Shown: positions 1 to 8,052, counted from the first letter of the stretch. The stretch is DNA of 64,000 bases from CAWBBA01 sp963729795 (GCA_963729795.1 CAVSPC010000032.1:23709-87708), one strand, 5' to 3'. The notes: a model not told the origin generated them from the sequence alone. Program-made: numbers and translations.

Positions 1-143
1 AGGTTGATCGCAATCGAGACTGCGCCTGGGTACTAATTTACAACCGCCTCAAGGCTTTGGGGGAGCTGGGCTCTCTCTCCGTTTACAAGGCTCCAAAAGA
101 CTACGACAAATTCAACAAGCCTCGGTCTCTAAGACTAGCCTGA
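1..143 (+). CDS. metV: MetV-like methylenetetrahydrofolate reductase C-terminal domain protein, 3' end only
   Basis: The reading frame that begins at base 3 stays open for 46 codons and stops at 141-143. It contains RNRDCAWVLIYNRLKALG and a YKAPKDYDKF stretch, which resemble the end of the zinc-binding MetV partner of methylenetetrahydrofolate reductase. It sits 12 bases before metF, the usual metV-metF order of anaerobes that use the methyl branch of the Wood-Ljungdahl pathway. The start and most of the protein lie outside the window, so identity rests on this short tail and on the neighbour. Confidence 0.7.
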   Translation, partial: VDRNRDCAWVLIYNRLKALGELGSLSVYKAPKDYDKFNKPRSLRLA

Positions 144-155
144 TAGGGGAAGATC

Positions 156-1067
156 ATGAAGCTAACTGAGCTCTTTTCCAACAAAGCATACGTTGTTACC
201 AGTGAAGTCGGTCCGGCGAAAGGATGCGTGAGGGACCTTAAAGATGGACGAGTGCCCCAATGCGTCGAAGAAGCCGAACTCCTGAGAAACCATGTTCATG
301 CAATCAATGTAACTGATAACCAGAGCGCAGTCATGCGTCTGGGGTCACTGGCTGCTTCCCTCAAACTAAAGGAACAGGGCATTGAGCCAATTTATCAGAT
401 AACATGTCGGGATCGGAACCGTATAGCGCTCCAGTCCGAACTCCTCAACGCTTGTTCCCTTGGAATCGACAATGTGTTGGTCCTTACTGGTGATCACACC
501 TTATTGGGTGATCATCGTTCCGCCAAACCCGTGTTCGATCTGGATTCGGTTCAGCTTCTAAAAATCGCAACCCAGATGAAAAATGGTTACGATATGACGG
601 GCCACGAACTGACCCAGTCGCCTGACTTTGCGTTGGGTGCAGTGGTTAACCCCAATTTTGAGCCATTGGATCTCCAACTGATCAAGATGGAGAAAAAGAT
701 AAAAGCCGGCGCTCAGTTCTTTCAGACGCAAACGGTTTATGATGCGACGCTCTTTGAGCGGTTCATTCGACGGACCGAAGGCTTCGGGGTACCTATCCAA
801 CTTGGGATCGTCCTCATCAAATCTGAGAAAATGGCTCAGTTTATGAACCGGAACATCGCAGGGATCACAGTTCCCGACGGTTGGGTCAAAAGACTTAAGG
901 ACGCGGGGAAAGGAGGTGCCAAAGAACTGTGTATCGAAATGACCTCCGAATTTCTTAAAGAAGTCGCTCCAATGTGCCAAGGCATCCATTTCATGCCTCT
1001 TGGTTGGTCCGATGTCATCCCGAGGATCATCAAGGCTAGCCTGAATGGTAACACCCCGCGGATCTGA
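156..1067 (+). CDS. metF: Methylenetetrahydrofolate reductase (MetF)
   Basis: This 303-residue protein has the length and layout of a prokaryotic MetF TIM barrel. Visible family features are the N-terminal TSEVGPAKG strand, the NVTDNQSAVMRLGS segment, ITCRDRNRIALQSELL, and a flavin-site-like LVLTGDHT. The enzyme interconverts methylene- and methyl-tetrahydrofolate in the cytoplasm. An AGGGGA ribosome-binding site lies just before the ATG, and metV ends 12 bases upstream, so the two are likely co-translated as a MetVF complex. In an anaerobe of this type it would serve acetyl-CoA synthesis or oxidation as well as methionine synthesis. The family assignment is firm; the electron donor is not visible. 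Confidence 0.93.
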   Translation: MKLTELFSNKAYVVTSEVGPAKGCVRDLKDGRVPQCVEEAELLRNHVHAINVTDNQSAVMRLGSLAASLKLKEQGIEPIYQITCRDRNRIALQSELLNACSLGIDNVLVLTGDHTLLGDHRSAKPVFDLDSVQLLKIATQMKNGYDMTGHELTQSPDFALGAVVNPNFEPLDLQLIKMEKKIKAGAQFFQTQTVYDATLFERFIRRTEGFGVPIQLGIVLIKSEKMAQFMNRNIAGITVPDGWVKRLKDAGKGGAKELCIEMTSEFLKEVAPMCQGIHFMPLGWSDVIPRIIKASLNGNTPRI

Positions 1068-1411
1068 CAAAGCGCGGATCATGCGCTCTTCAGGGAGGAA
1101 ACTTCATCTACTTCAAGCAGATCGCAGTGCCAGGAACGGGGTGTCTGTCGTACGTGATTGGGTGCAGCGCGACAGGCGGCATACGCGGCTGGAATAATGC
1201 CGGATTTTCGGTTATAGTTTGAATGATCGGGGGACGAGAACCGGGGAAGCAACACGCAACAAAAAATAAACGCTACAGCGTCAACCGATCGGAAGATAGG
1301 GATAGCGGGGCGAATAATAATGCTCTGTGGACGAATTACGTGCTCAAACGTTCCACAATCCTCGTCCGATCTTGATCGGTCGATATTACGACTACACAGG
1401 AGGAATGCGCA
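1068..1411. other. Intergenic region between metF and the selenoprotein peroxiredoxin
   Basis: No supported gene lies here. Open frames on the minus strand (up to 145 codons) show no recognisable protein character. The right end carries an AGGAGG ribosome-binding site for the next gene. No clear operator or terminator was seen. Confidence 0.6.
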
Positions 1412-2140
1412 ATGGTAGAAGCCGCCGATTCTTGTGTGAAACCGGCCAAAGGGCCTATCGTGCATCCGGAAGCGAATGAGGCTTTCACTGGGGGGACCCG
1501 AAAGGAGGTATTGCACATGGTAGCAAGAGTGGGCAAGCCGGCTCCGGATTTTGAAGCGTCAGCTTATGCTGATGTAGGCTTCAAGAATATCAAGCTGTCG
1601 GACTACAAAGGGAAATGGGTTGTGCTCTGCTTCTATCCGGGAGACTTCACATTCGTCTGACCCACGGAACTTGCGACAGTTGCCGCAAAGCACGACGACC
1701 TACTGAAGCTGGGTGTTCAGATTCTCTCAATGAGCACGGATAGTCGTTTCACCCACAAAATATGGCAAGAGGAGGAACTTTCTAAGATGGTTCCTGGTGG
1801 CGTGCCTTTTTCCATGCTGTCTGATCCGGGTGGAGAAATAGGTAAGGTGTATGGCGTTTATGATGAAGAGGCAGGAGTCGACATACGTGGACGGTTCTTG
1901 ATTGACCCGGACGGCATCATTCAAGCAATGGAGGTTATGACTCCACCTGTAGGCAGGAACGTTGACGAGTTGATCCGGCAAATCTTAGCCTTCCAGCGGG
2001 TGAGAAACAGCGACGGAACAGAGGCTACTCCGGCAGGATGGCAACCGGGGGAACCTACATTGAAGCCCCGCCCGGACCTTGTGGGGAAGGTTTGGAAAGA
2101 GTGGAAGCCAAGAGACTTAAGGAATTCGAGGACAAAGTGA
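1412..2140 (+). CDS. Selenocysteine-containing peroxiredoxin (AhpC/Prx1 type) with in-frame UGA
   Basis: The frame opened at 1412 reaches a TGA at 1658-1660 and continues in the same frame to 2140, giving 242 residues if the TGA is read as selenocysteine. The sequence around it is FYPGDFTFV-U-PTELATVAAKH, where typical 2-Cys peroxiredoxins have Cys as the peroxidatic residue (FTFVCPTEL). Downstream motifs SMSTDSRFTHKIW, FSMLSDPGGEIGKVYGVY and RGRFLIDPDG are classic for the family. An AGGAGG site precedes the ATG at 1412. A second well-placed AAAGGAGG precedes an in-frame ATG at 1517, so a shorter form beginning MVARVGKPAPDF is possible. The protein reduces peroxides. Selenoprotein peroxiredoxins are known in anaerobes, for example PrxU of Eubacterium acidaminophilum. 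Confidence 0.93.
1661..1690 (+). promoter_or_regulatory. Candidate bacterial SECIS hairpin for the peroxiredoxin UGA
   Basis: Ten bases after the UGA, TTGCG (1671-1675) pairs with CGCAA (1684-1688) around an 8-base loop that contains GU. The position suits a bacterial SECIS element, which lies inside the coding sequence just after the Sec codon. Folding was done by eye only. Confidence 0.5.
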
Positions 2141-2195
2141 GTGGGTTCGTGTTGCCACACATTCCTCCCAAGCAAACCACCTGAGGAGCACAACG

Positions 2196-2540
2196 ATGAA
2201 GAAGGTCGCAATTGTAGGCTGCGGGGCGTATATGGACAGTGGTTACGGCTGTCCGGGCGAATGGCGTTGCCTGAAAGCCGCTTCACAGGGAGAGGGAACT
2301 TTCGAAGAGCCCTCCTCAGTTGTCGCGTTTGTTAAGTGCGAGTGTCCCGGGCGAACGGTAGCTCCCAATCTGGGCATGGCCGCCAAGCTATCCGAAATCA
2401 AGCCCGACGCCATCTATTTCAGTACCTGCCTGGCTAAGTCTAAGCCTGGTTGCCCTTACCTGAAACCAGAGGAACTTGCCAATATTCTGGAAAGCGCAAC
2501 AGGTATCAAGCCGGTGCTAGGTACTCACGACTATCACTGA
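2196..2540 (+). CDS. CGGC-domain (cysteine-rich metal-binding) protein
   Basis: This 114-residue protein begins MKKVAIVGCGAYMDSGYGC and ends VLGTHDYH, both typical of CGGC-domain proteins, with a central KCECPGR motif and a CLAKSKPGCPY motif. The family has conserved cysteines and a histidine thought to bind metal, but no reaction is established. A GAGGAG site precedes the ATG, and the gene follows the selenoprotein peroxiredoxin by 55 bases on the same strand, so co-transcription is likely. A second CGGC domain is fused to TrmO at 7118-8029. Confidence 0.8.
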   Translation: MKKVAIVGCGAYMDSGYGCPGEWRCLKAASQGEGTFEEPSSVVAFVKCECPGRTVAPNLGMAAKLSEIKPDAIYFSTCLAKSKPGCPYLKPEELANILESATGIKPVLGTHDYH

Positions 2541-2582
2541 GTCCCGGCCGAGTTGTCCGACTAACAATTCCCTGATTTTAGG

Positions 2583-2625
2583 GGCGGTAGCTCTCATTAT
2601 TGCCGCCTCCGCATACAATTTTTTC
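2583..2625 (+). terminator. Weak terminator candidate after the CGGC gene
   Basis: GGCGGTA (2583-2589) can pair with TTGCCGCC (2600-2607), and a run of six T begins 12 bases later. It lies between two convergent genes. The gap before the T run makes it a weak candidate. Confidence 0.3.
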
Positions 2626-2731
2626 GGCCTGATGCCTTCATCTGACCCGCTGCAGAGCTCTGGTGTCTGAAGCTGTTTTGCTCCGTACGAAAGTGTTGTG
2701 CAACTGTCTTCCCCAAGGTCTTCTGCTCTCC

Positions 2732-3964
2732 TTAATTGCAATATCCAAAAGACCCTGCCGGTCCGACACTCTCCGCCATTTCAGCCAGCAACTCTTTTAA
2801 ATTTGACGCAGAGGTGACCACGACCTCGATCTGCAGCGCTTCAAGAGCGTAGCCGGCGCCTTTGCCATCTAACTGGACCGGAGATCGGACCTGATCCACT
2901 TCGTGCTCTGCCAGCAACTCGGCAGCTTTGATCCCCTTTTTGCGCTCCAGGTCCCTGAAAGGATTCTTCAAATAATCGGTGATGAGCACTGTCGCATGCG
3001 AAGAGTCGTCTGCAATGATGGCAAAATATGGCGCTTCACCGAAATGTTCTGACAATCCCGATTTCTCATCCGGTGAATTGCCTGCGGGAACCTCCAGAGG
3101 AACCGCGATGAGTCGAACGTCCTTATGTATCGGTTCGTAATGCACGAGAAGTTTGTCAATATTGGGGTATCGGTCGAGGATTTCCTCCTCAACCTGGGAC
3201 GTCAACTCGTGTGCGTCACGCAAGAGCTTCAAATCCGTCGTCAAGGATATTTCCACGAACTTGAACCTGCCCGAACTGCGCCCGCCAATGCCAAGGATAT
3301 CTTTCACCTCTACGCGGCTTTCCAGGATTTTCCTAATCCCGTCAAGAGTAGCGTAGTCCAGCGTTGCCTCTAAAAGCACCTTCACAGCTTCCACCAGGAT
3401 TTCAGCGCCTACTCGAGCCACAAGTGCGGCCACCAACATGGCCACGTAACGGTCTATGGGGTATCCCAGATAGGTGCTGATGATGCCAACACCGATTACG
3501 GAACACGCAAGAAGGTCAGTGGTAACATGTCGGGCATCAGCCACCAGGCTCGGTGAGCCTACTTCAAGTCCAACCTTTAGCTCGTATCGCGAAAATGCCG
3601 CAGCCGCAGCCATGATGAGAACAATTCCTGCCACGACCTGTGGGACAGCAGTTATTTGGCCGGTGGTTTCTCCCTGCCAAGCCTCGAAACCGATCTCGTA
3701 GGCAGCATAGAAGATGAAAAAGGAAGACAGTAAGGCGACCAGGTTTTCAACCTTGTACAACCCTTCCGGGAAGGTTTTAGTCTTGCGGTCAGCTATCACT
3801 ATTCCCAAGAATATAGTGAGTGACGAGACCACGTCTGCGAGGGAATGTACAGCATCCGCTTTCAAGGCGAGGCTACCGGAAGTTTCACCCAAATAGTACT
3901 TCAGCGCCATGAGAACCAAGTTTAGCAGACAGGAGTAGATGGCTACTTTTGCGTATCGGTACAT
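2732..3964 (-). CDS. Cation diffusion facilitator transporter fused to a C-terminal NifX/NifB-type domain
   Basis: The protein has about 410 residues from the ATG at 3964. A GTG at 4015 would add 17 residues but overlaps the upstream gene; the ATG lies 4 bases after that gene's stop. The N-terminal half has the CDF membrane domain, with the metal-site-like KADAVHSLADVVSS near residues 36-50 and HVTTDLLACS further on, then a cytoplasmic dimerisation domain with VEISLTTD and HELTSQVEEEI. About residues 290-400 form a second domain (AIIADDSSHATVLITDYLKNPF, LLAEHEVDQV) like the dinitrogenase Fe-Mo cofactor-binding NifX/NifB fold. It probably exports divalent metal such as Fe, Zn or Mn. The fused domain fits the surrounding NifX-rich cluster. 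Confidence 0.88.
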   Translation of the reverse strand: MYRYAKVAIYSCLLNLVLMALKYYLGETSGSLALKADAVHSLADVVSSLTIFLGIVIADRKTKTFPEGLYKVENLVALLSSFFIFYAAYEIGFEAWQGETTGQITAVPQVVAGIVLIMAAAAAFSRYELKVGLEVGSPSLVADARHVTTDLLACSVIGVGIISTYLGYPIDRYVAMLVAALVARVGAEILVEAVKVLLEATLDYATLDGIRKILESRVEVKDILGIGGRSSGRFKFVEISLTTDLKLLRDAHELTSQVEEEILDRYPNIDKLLVHYEPIHKDVRLIAVPLEVPAGNSPDEKSGLSEHFGEAPYFAIIADDSSHATVLITDYLKNPFRDLERKKGIKAAELLAEHEVDQVRSPVQLDGKGAGYALEALQIEVVVTSASNLKELLAEMAESVGPAGSFGYCN

Positions 3965-3968
3965 CCTC

Positions 3969-4163
3969 TCAATTGGATCCTTCCCGCCTGACCATTCTTC
4001 CGCGTGGCCCACCACAACGGCCGGGTCTTGTTCCGGGGTTTGTTCTGTGAATATTCATGCTTCCACACTTTGGGCAAACGAGTTGCCGACCTCCTCCGAA
4101 AGGAACCTCCCACTCGTAATTACATTTCAGGCAATGGAATTTTCTCATCTGCGTTTCTGTCAT
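3969..4163 (-). CDS. Small zinc-ribbon protein
   Basis: Sixty-four residues from the ATG at 4163 (MTETQMRKFHCLKCNYEW). Two CxxC knuckles, CLKC and CPKC, form a rubredoxin-like or zinc-ribbon fold, followed by a Gly/Arg-rich tail. It ends 4 bases before the preferred start of the CDF transporter and starts 26 bases after the upstream zinc protein, so the three are probably one transcript. Function is unknown; metal binding is inferred from the cysteines. Confidence 0.7.
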   Translation of the reverse strand: MTETQMRKFHCLKCNYEWEVPFGGGRQLVCPKCGSMNIHRTNPGTRPGRCGGPRGRMVRREGSN

Positions 4164-4189
4164 GATATCACACCGCTCTTGCCGAATCG

Positions 4190-4597
4190 CTACCACAAGA
4201 CGATATACTTTCTGCCCTCCCGGAGTTCACCTCTGACCTTTTCCATGTGCCGTAAGGCAGCAGTTTCCCGATCCAATTCAACAGGTTCTATTCCCAGGCG
4301 CCGCGCCAGATCCGCAGGCTCCATTCCACCCGTTTCAGTCAAAGCTTCCAAGATCTTTTTCTGGAGCGGGTTTGTTTGCAGGCCGCCGGTCTTGTCTCCC
4401 AACTGTTTTGCGCTGTGCACAGCCCACGGATCGCACGTGCGAGTGGGAGAGAGAGCGTCCATATAGCAGTCTTCACACAACTGTTTGCCATAATAATCCC
4501 GATCTTCTCCTTGAGGGATGTGCGAGCCGCACCTGTCACACATTAACGAACCAACCGATTCAGACTTGCCCTTGGCTAGATTCTCTGTTTTTTTCAT
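4190..4597 (-). CDS. LIM-like zinc protein with a C-terminal winged-helix-like segment
   Basis: I chose the ATG at 4597 because a GGAAGGAAT site lies just upstream; a longer frame to 4744 overlaps the moaE-like gene. The 135-residue product has a zinc cluster (MCDRCGSHIPQGEDRDYYGK followed by LCEDCYMD) and a C-terminal half (NPLQKKILEALTETGG, LARRLGIEPVELDRE) that looks like a winged helix-turn-helix. It may be a small metal-sensing or DNA-binding protein. No family name is certain. Confidence 0.7.
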   Translation of the reverse strand: MKKTENLAKGKSESVGSLMCDRCGSHIPQGEDRDYYGKQLCEDCYMDALSPTRTCDPWAVHSAKQLGDKTGGLQTNPLQKKILEALTETGGMEPADLARRLGIEPVELDRETAALRHMEKVRGELREGRKYIVLW

Positions 4598-4688
4598 CGA
4601 GATTCCTTCCGGTTGCATTTCATCGTGGGGCCATTTGTCCGGACATCCCACTTCTGAGATCCTGCCATCTCTAAGCCAACCAACGCGG

Positions 4689-5096
4689 TCAATCATTGTA
4701 CAACTCAGTCTTGCGCACGGCTTCAGACTTGATCCTTTCAACAATCTCCCGAGTTACGGCGAAGACGTTTTCTCGAACGTCCCCCGCCACCACTACCAAC
4801 AGCAGATCGTCTCCAACGTGAAATTCACCTTCGAATGCCTCGATTGCCACGGCCACAATCCCGGGCCGGGATTCAGCCCAAGATCGGATACGGTCTATCT
4901 CTGCGCGGTCCACTTCCACCTTCAGTGCACGCACGCGTTTCGCACCGGAGCGATCGGACCCCCTCACGATCCCATTGTGGCACAGTATCATACCTGCTCG
5001 TGCGATTTCCGGGTGTGCTTTAACGCTTGCGATCAAGTCGCCCAAAGACACCGAATTCGATCCCACTGTCGTGCCTCCGTAGTTTGACCGGTTCAC
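4689..5096 (-). CDS. MoaE-family molybdopterin synthase catalytic subunit-like protein
   Basis: A 135-residue protein with the segment GMILCHNGIVRGSDRSG, followed by VRALKVEVDR, VAIEAFEGEFHVGDDLLLVV and AGDVRENVF. These match the short MoaE-like proteins common in anaerobes. In the cofactor pathway MoaE, with thiocarboxylated MoaD, converts precursor Z (cPMP) to molybdopterin. No moaD is seen nearby. The location inside a metallocofactor cluster and the presence of a molybdopterin enzyme at 29.9-32.0 kb are consistent with this role. Confidence 0.82.
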   Translation of the reverse strand: MNRSNYGGTTVGSNSVSLGDLIASVKAHPEIARAGMILCHNGIVRGSDRSGAKRVRALKVEVDRAEIDRIRSWAESRPGIVAVAIEAFEGEFHVGDDLLLVVVAGDVRENVFAVTREIVERIKSEAVRKTELYND

Positions 5097-5159
5097 ATTC
5101 TATCTCAAGTGACATTTTTTTTGGCTGATTGGTCGGAACTGTCATTGCTAGGAATGAAT

Positions 5160-5282
5160 GGTGGGACAGGCTTCCAGCCTGTCGCTGATGGACGGGCAGG
5201 ATGCCCGTCCCCACTGCAAGATGTCCGTCGCCACCAAACCATTTTCTTTTTGACGTCATTACTTTCGAGAATCTCTATAGTT
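5160..5282. repeat. Dispersed palindromic repeat, intact copy
   Basis: This stretch carries GGGACAGGCTTCCAGCCTGT and GGACGGGCAGGATGCCCGTCC, two strong palindromes, followed by an AAACCATTTTCTTTT tail and TTTCGAGAATC. The same order, including the tail, occurs at 45960-45977 joined to 47275-47385, where an IS has split it. Shorter relatives are at 20170-20232 and, degenerate, near 53045. It fills the gap between the MoaE-like gene and the receiver-like gene. Confidence 0.7.
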
Positions 5283-5325
5283 GTCTCTTTCTTTCCCTGT
5301 TGTCCATCTAATCTTTGGCTGCGAT

Positions 5326-5730
5326 TCACCGATTGGCCGAGGCAATCTCAAGAAACTTGTCAAGGAGTGTTTCCAGGCCTTCGATGTCGTCCACAGTTTT
5401 GATGGCGCCGAGAATTCCGAGTCCTTCGGTTTGGTTGTGAATGGTTTCCTCTTCTTCATCGGCTACGAGAATTGTGGCGGTCTTCCACGAAAACTTTAGC
5501 AACTCCGACAGGAAGCGAACTCCAGTCATGGTGGCCAAAGCGCTCTCGACGATCACAAGCTGCGGGGGATTGTTGCGGCATTCGTCAAGAGCCTTATCAG
5601 GGTCGTTTAGGACAGTTGTAAAGATATTCCTTTTCGACAGGCATGCCAGAACACCTGACACCGGTCTCGAATCATCGGCCAAGACCACTGCCCTAAGCTC
5701 GGCATTTTCAGAAGCTTTCTTCATTCTCAC
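5326..5730 (-). CDS. Receiver-like (CheY-fold) protein, copy A
   Basis: A 134-residue single domain with receiver-like order: VVLADDSRPVSGVLACL at the N-terminus, PQLVIVESALATMTGVRFLS where the phospho-acceptor loop should be, and TILVADEEEETIHNQTEG near the usual Thr/Lys strand. The acceptor Asp appears to be replaced (VIVES), so it may be a pseudo-receiver. It is followed by no output domain. It is clearly paralogous to the protein ending at 8053, and both copies lie next to a DUF364 sequence, pointing to duplication of a two-gene unit. Confidence 0.65.
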   Translation of the reverse strand: MRMKKASENAELRAVVLADDSRPVSGVLACLSKRNIFTTVLNDPDKALDECRNNPPQLVIVESALATMTGVRFLSELLKFSWKTATILVADEEEETIHNQTEGLGILGAIKTVDDIEGLETLLDKFLEIASANR

Positions 5731-5783
5731 ACCTTCACTATTATGTGCAGGATTAGGCGAGTTCTAATCCAGTGGCAGGTCGG

Positions 5784-6165
5784 TCAGGCATTTGTCACTG
5801 AGCGCAGATTCTCCGTGGGCGCTTCCGCGAGATGGTGCCGGAGTGAAATATTGCGCTTCGTGACAAACGGTCCGAAGAGACGGATTCCGCCGCCTTCGCT
5901 CCCCACTCTCAACAGTCCGTCGGCCGCGTCAACAATAACGTCGGACAGGCATGTTACCCACGTGCCTTCGTGCATAACTGTCTCACGACAGTCGCTGGCT
6001 GCTTCCAATAAATCGTCGACTGTATCGTTAACGATGGTTGTGGAGACGATGAATGCCACATCATATTTTAGCATTTGCGGAGATCACCTCGGTAGAAGGC
6101 CGAAGATGCGGCATCAACCCGGTAGGCTCCTCGAAAATCTCAAGGTCCGCGACCTTGTCCTGGCA
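5784..6165 (-). pseudogene. Degenerate fragment of a DUF364 protein (second copy)
   Basis: A 96-codon frame (5784-6074) matches the C-terminal part of the intact DUF364 protein at 8744-9526 (YDVAF, NDTVDDLLEAA, GLLR, LFGPFVTKRNISL), but a stretch around REIVLLGPSTPLIAEAFEG is missing. Nucleotide similarity continues upstream to about 6165 in a broken frame, and the N-terminal half of the gene is absent. It is a decayed duplicate, next to receiver copy A. Confidence 0.8.
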
Positions 6166-6249
6166 GCCCCTTATCCTCTACCTGTTAAACACTTTACACT
6201 TTTTCGGTGAAAACGTCTCGATATTGCCTCGAGGAATCGCTCGTGCTGT

Positions 6250-7101
6250 TCAAAACACGAATTCTGTGCCTGCCGTAGCCTCACAATATCTTGTGCCGAA
6301 ATAAGATCTGAGAACTTCGCTCGGCCAGCTACCCGTGCAGTGTGTTGGTGCCACAAGCTGCACCTTGAATTCCTCCAAAGCCCTGATCGCTTCGAGCGTG
6401 TCCTCTCTGTCTGCGGGTCCCAGATGCGTCCCACCTATCACTGCGTGAACATGATCAATTCCCAAATGGACTCGCACGTGCTCTAGGATATTTCTCAGCC
6501 CAGCGTGAGCACACCCAAGTAAAACGCAAAACCCTGAAGACGTTTCTATGACAAGGGAAGCATCGTCTTCCATGGAATCCGGAACCATTCCCTCACTGTT
6601 CTCAGTTATCAAGGCCCCGGCTGGGGGTGTTTTGAAGACACGAGGCACATATCCTGTAAACCAGACACCTTGGCATACCTGCCTGAATTCCGCCGTGAAT
6701 TGAAACGACGCCCCTAATTCCTCCAGTTCACGCATCGCACAGGGAATGCCCACTGAATGTGAGGCCATTTTCCCAACTTCCAATTTCATGTGGGACGAGA
6801 ATAACGCTGGATGGGACACAATCCTGATCCCGGGGTTCATCTTGACTGCGTGGAGCAGCCCCCCTGTGTGATCATAGTGGCCGTGGCTGAGAATCACGAA
6901 ATTCAGGTCCGAAAGATCCTTTTGGAGGGTTGCAGCATTATTTTCCAATGCGCGGCCTTGCCCTGTATCAAAAAGTATCCTCTGCGGCCCACGTTCGACA
7001 AGCACAGCAAAGCCGTGCTCCTGAACCAGGTTGGATCCTGTCGACACGTTGTCGTCAACGAGAATCGTAAGGCATGTCGAGAGCTCACGCTGCGATCCCA
7101 G
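6250..7101 (-). CDS. MBL-fold metallohydrolase
   Basis: The product has the metallo-beta-lactamase motif LSHGHYDHTGGL, an upstream ILFDTGQG strand, a later CAHAGLRNI segment and a terminal HCTGSWPSE, as in the group often annotated 7,8-dihydropterin-6-yl-methyl-4-(beta-D-ribofuranosyl)aminobenzene 5'-phosphate synthase. The start is unclear. The frame is open back to a TTG at 7170, overlapping the upstream gene; I give a CTG at 7101 that has AAAGGA before it. An ATG just before LTILVDDN is one base out of frame, so a small indel near the start is also possible. The true substrate is unknown. Confidence 0.8.
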   Translation of the reverse strand: MGSQRELSTCLTILVDDNVSTGSNLVQEHGFAVLVERGPQRILFDTGQGRALENNAATLQKDLSDLNFVILSHGHYDHTGGLLHAVKMNPGIRIVSHPALFSSHMKLEVGKMASHSVGIPCAMRELEELGASFQFTAEFRQVCQGVWFTGYVPRVFKTPPAGALITENSEGMVPDSMEDDASLVIETSSGFCVLLGCAHAGLRNILEHVRVHLGIDHVHAVIGGTHLGPADREDTLEAIRALEEFKVQLVAPTHCTGSWPSEVLRSYFGTRYCEATAGTEFVF

Positions 7102-7117
7102 TGCATTTTCCTTTAAG

Positions 7118-8029
7118 TTATGCAAAAATATTCTCCGGGCTGTACGGATGAGTGCCCTCCACCACCTCAATTCCGGACTTGGCTTTGATTTTGTTCAAAA
7201 GCGTTTCTTTATGGGGACAGTGATCGGTGATGCAGGGTCCCAAGTGGATCTTGGTAGCGATCTCGCCCATGGGAGAATTCCAGAGCTTCACCTGAGCTAG
7301 CCGGGTTACTATGGTGGCGCCTGGACAGTCTCCACAATTCAGCAGGGCAATTATCTCAGCGTCTCGGCCCCTGTAGCGTGAAAATTCACCCTCCCGCCGG
7401 TTGAAGGCAACCAGGCACCGCGAACAACCGATGCATACGTCGTCCATTGCCTTTTTGCACCCCAGGATCAGGATTTTTTCCATTTGTTCGCTCCTTGACT
7501 CTGCGCGATTGTGATGCTGACCTACCACATCATGCGCAAGATCAACAAATCTCCTGTCTGCTCTAATTTCGGAGGCGTTTTGCGCTCGTTTGGCAAACCA
7601 TCCAGTCTTTTGGGTCTCTCGGTTATCAAAAGAGGGTACAAAGGGTTTTATGTCCAGAACTGGCGTTTGGTCCAGAATATCTACGTCTTCGATCTCCAGG
7701 GTAGACCCGTTAATTCCGGTGAGTTTGACGACCGACAGGCCAATCGCATTGGGACGTCTGGGCACCCTTGTGGCAAAGACACCTCGGAGAGTGTCATCCA
7801 GGAAAGGGTGGACGTGAAGCGAATAGCCCCTTGATAGATGAAAACAATATATCAATATGATGTGTGAAAAGTCTTTGAGGTCTTTGAGACCATGCCCCAG
7901 ATCCGAATCGAGTTCCACCGTCCCTTTTACACCTACGGCTCCGATTGTCTGTATCGGCATGCCCTCCACATCCGAGAAAGGAGAGCGAACGATTCCTATG
8001 GGCTTAAAACTTATATCTTGCATCTTCAT
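7118..8029 (-). CDS. TrmO (TsaA-type tRNA methyltransferase) fused in frame to a CGGC-domain protein
   Basis: The frame runs without a stop through two domains. Residues 1 to about 150 from the ATG at 8029 are TrmO-like: FKPIGIVRSPFSDVEGMPIQ, GVFATRVPRRPNAIGLSVV and LDIKPFVPSFDNRE. TrmO adds a methyl group to N6-threonylcarbamoyladenosine 37 of tRNA using SAM. After a linker of about 20 residues comes a CGGC domain that begins MEKILILGCKKAMDDVC and ends VVEGTHPYSPENIFA. The second TrmO in this window (22836-23318) stops where the linker begins here. A good AAGGAG site sits 7 bases before the internal ATG at 7483, so the CGGC protein may also be made alone. The fusion may have arisen by loss of the trmO stop codon. 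Confidence 0.85.
   Translation of the reverse strand: MKMQDISFKPIGIVRSPFSDVEGMPIQTIGAVGVKGTVELDSDLGHGLKDLKDFSHIILIYCFHLSRGYSLHVHPFLDDTLRGVFATRVPRRPNAIGLSVVKLTGINGSTLEIEDVDILDQTPVLDIKPFVPSFDNRETQKTGWFAKRAQNASEIRADRRFVDLAHDVVGQHHNRAESRSEQMEKILILGCKKAMDDVCIGCSRCLVAFNRREGEFSRYRGRDAEIIALLNCGDCPGATIVTRLAQVKLWNSPMGEIATKIHLGPCITDHCPHKETLLNKIKAKSGIEVVEGTHPYSPENIFA
7491..7496 (-). promoter_or_regulatory. Internal ribosome-binding site before the CGGC part of the TrmO-CGGC gene
   Basis: AAGGAG on the minus strand lies 7 bases before the in-frame ATG at 7483 (MEKILILGC). It suggests that the CGGC domain was, or still is, translated as a separate 121-residue protein. Confidence 0.6.
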
Positions 8030-8052
8030 AGCGCTTGCTGAACACACGCCTG

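Noticed and set aside
1079..1516. 145-codon open frame on the minus strand before the peroxiredoxin
   Set aside because: Composition is protein-unlike (many Ser/Arg/Cys), there is no ribosome-binding site, and it overlaps the start of the clear peroxiredoxin gene.
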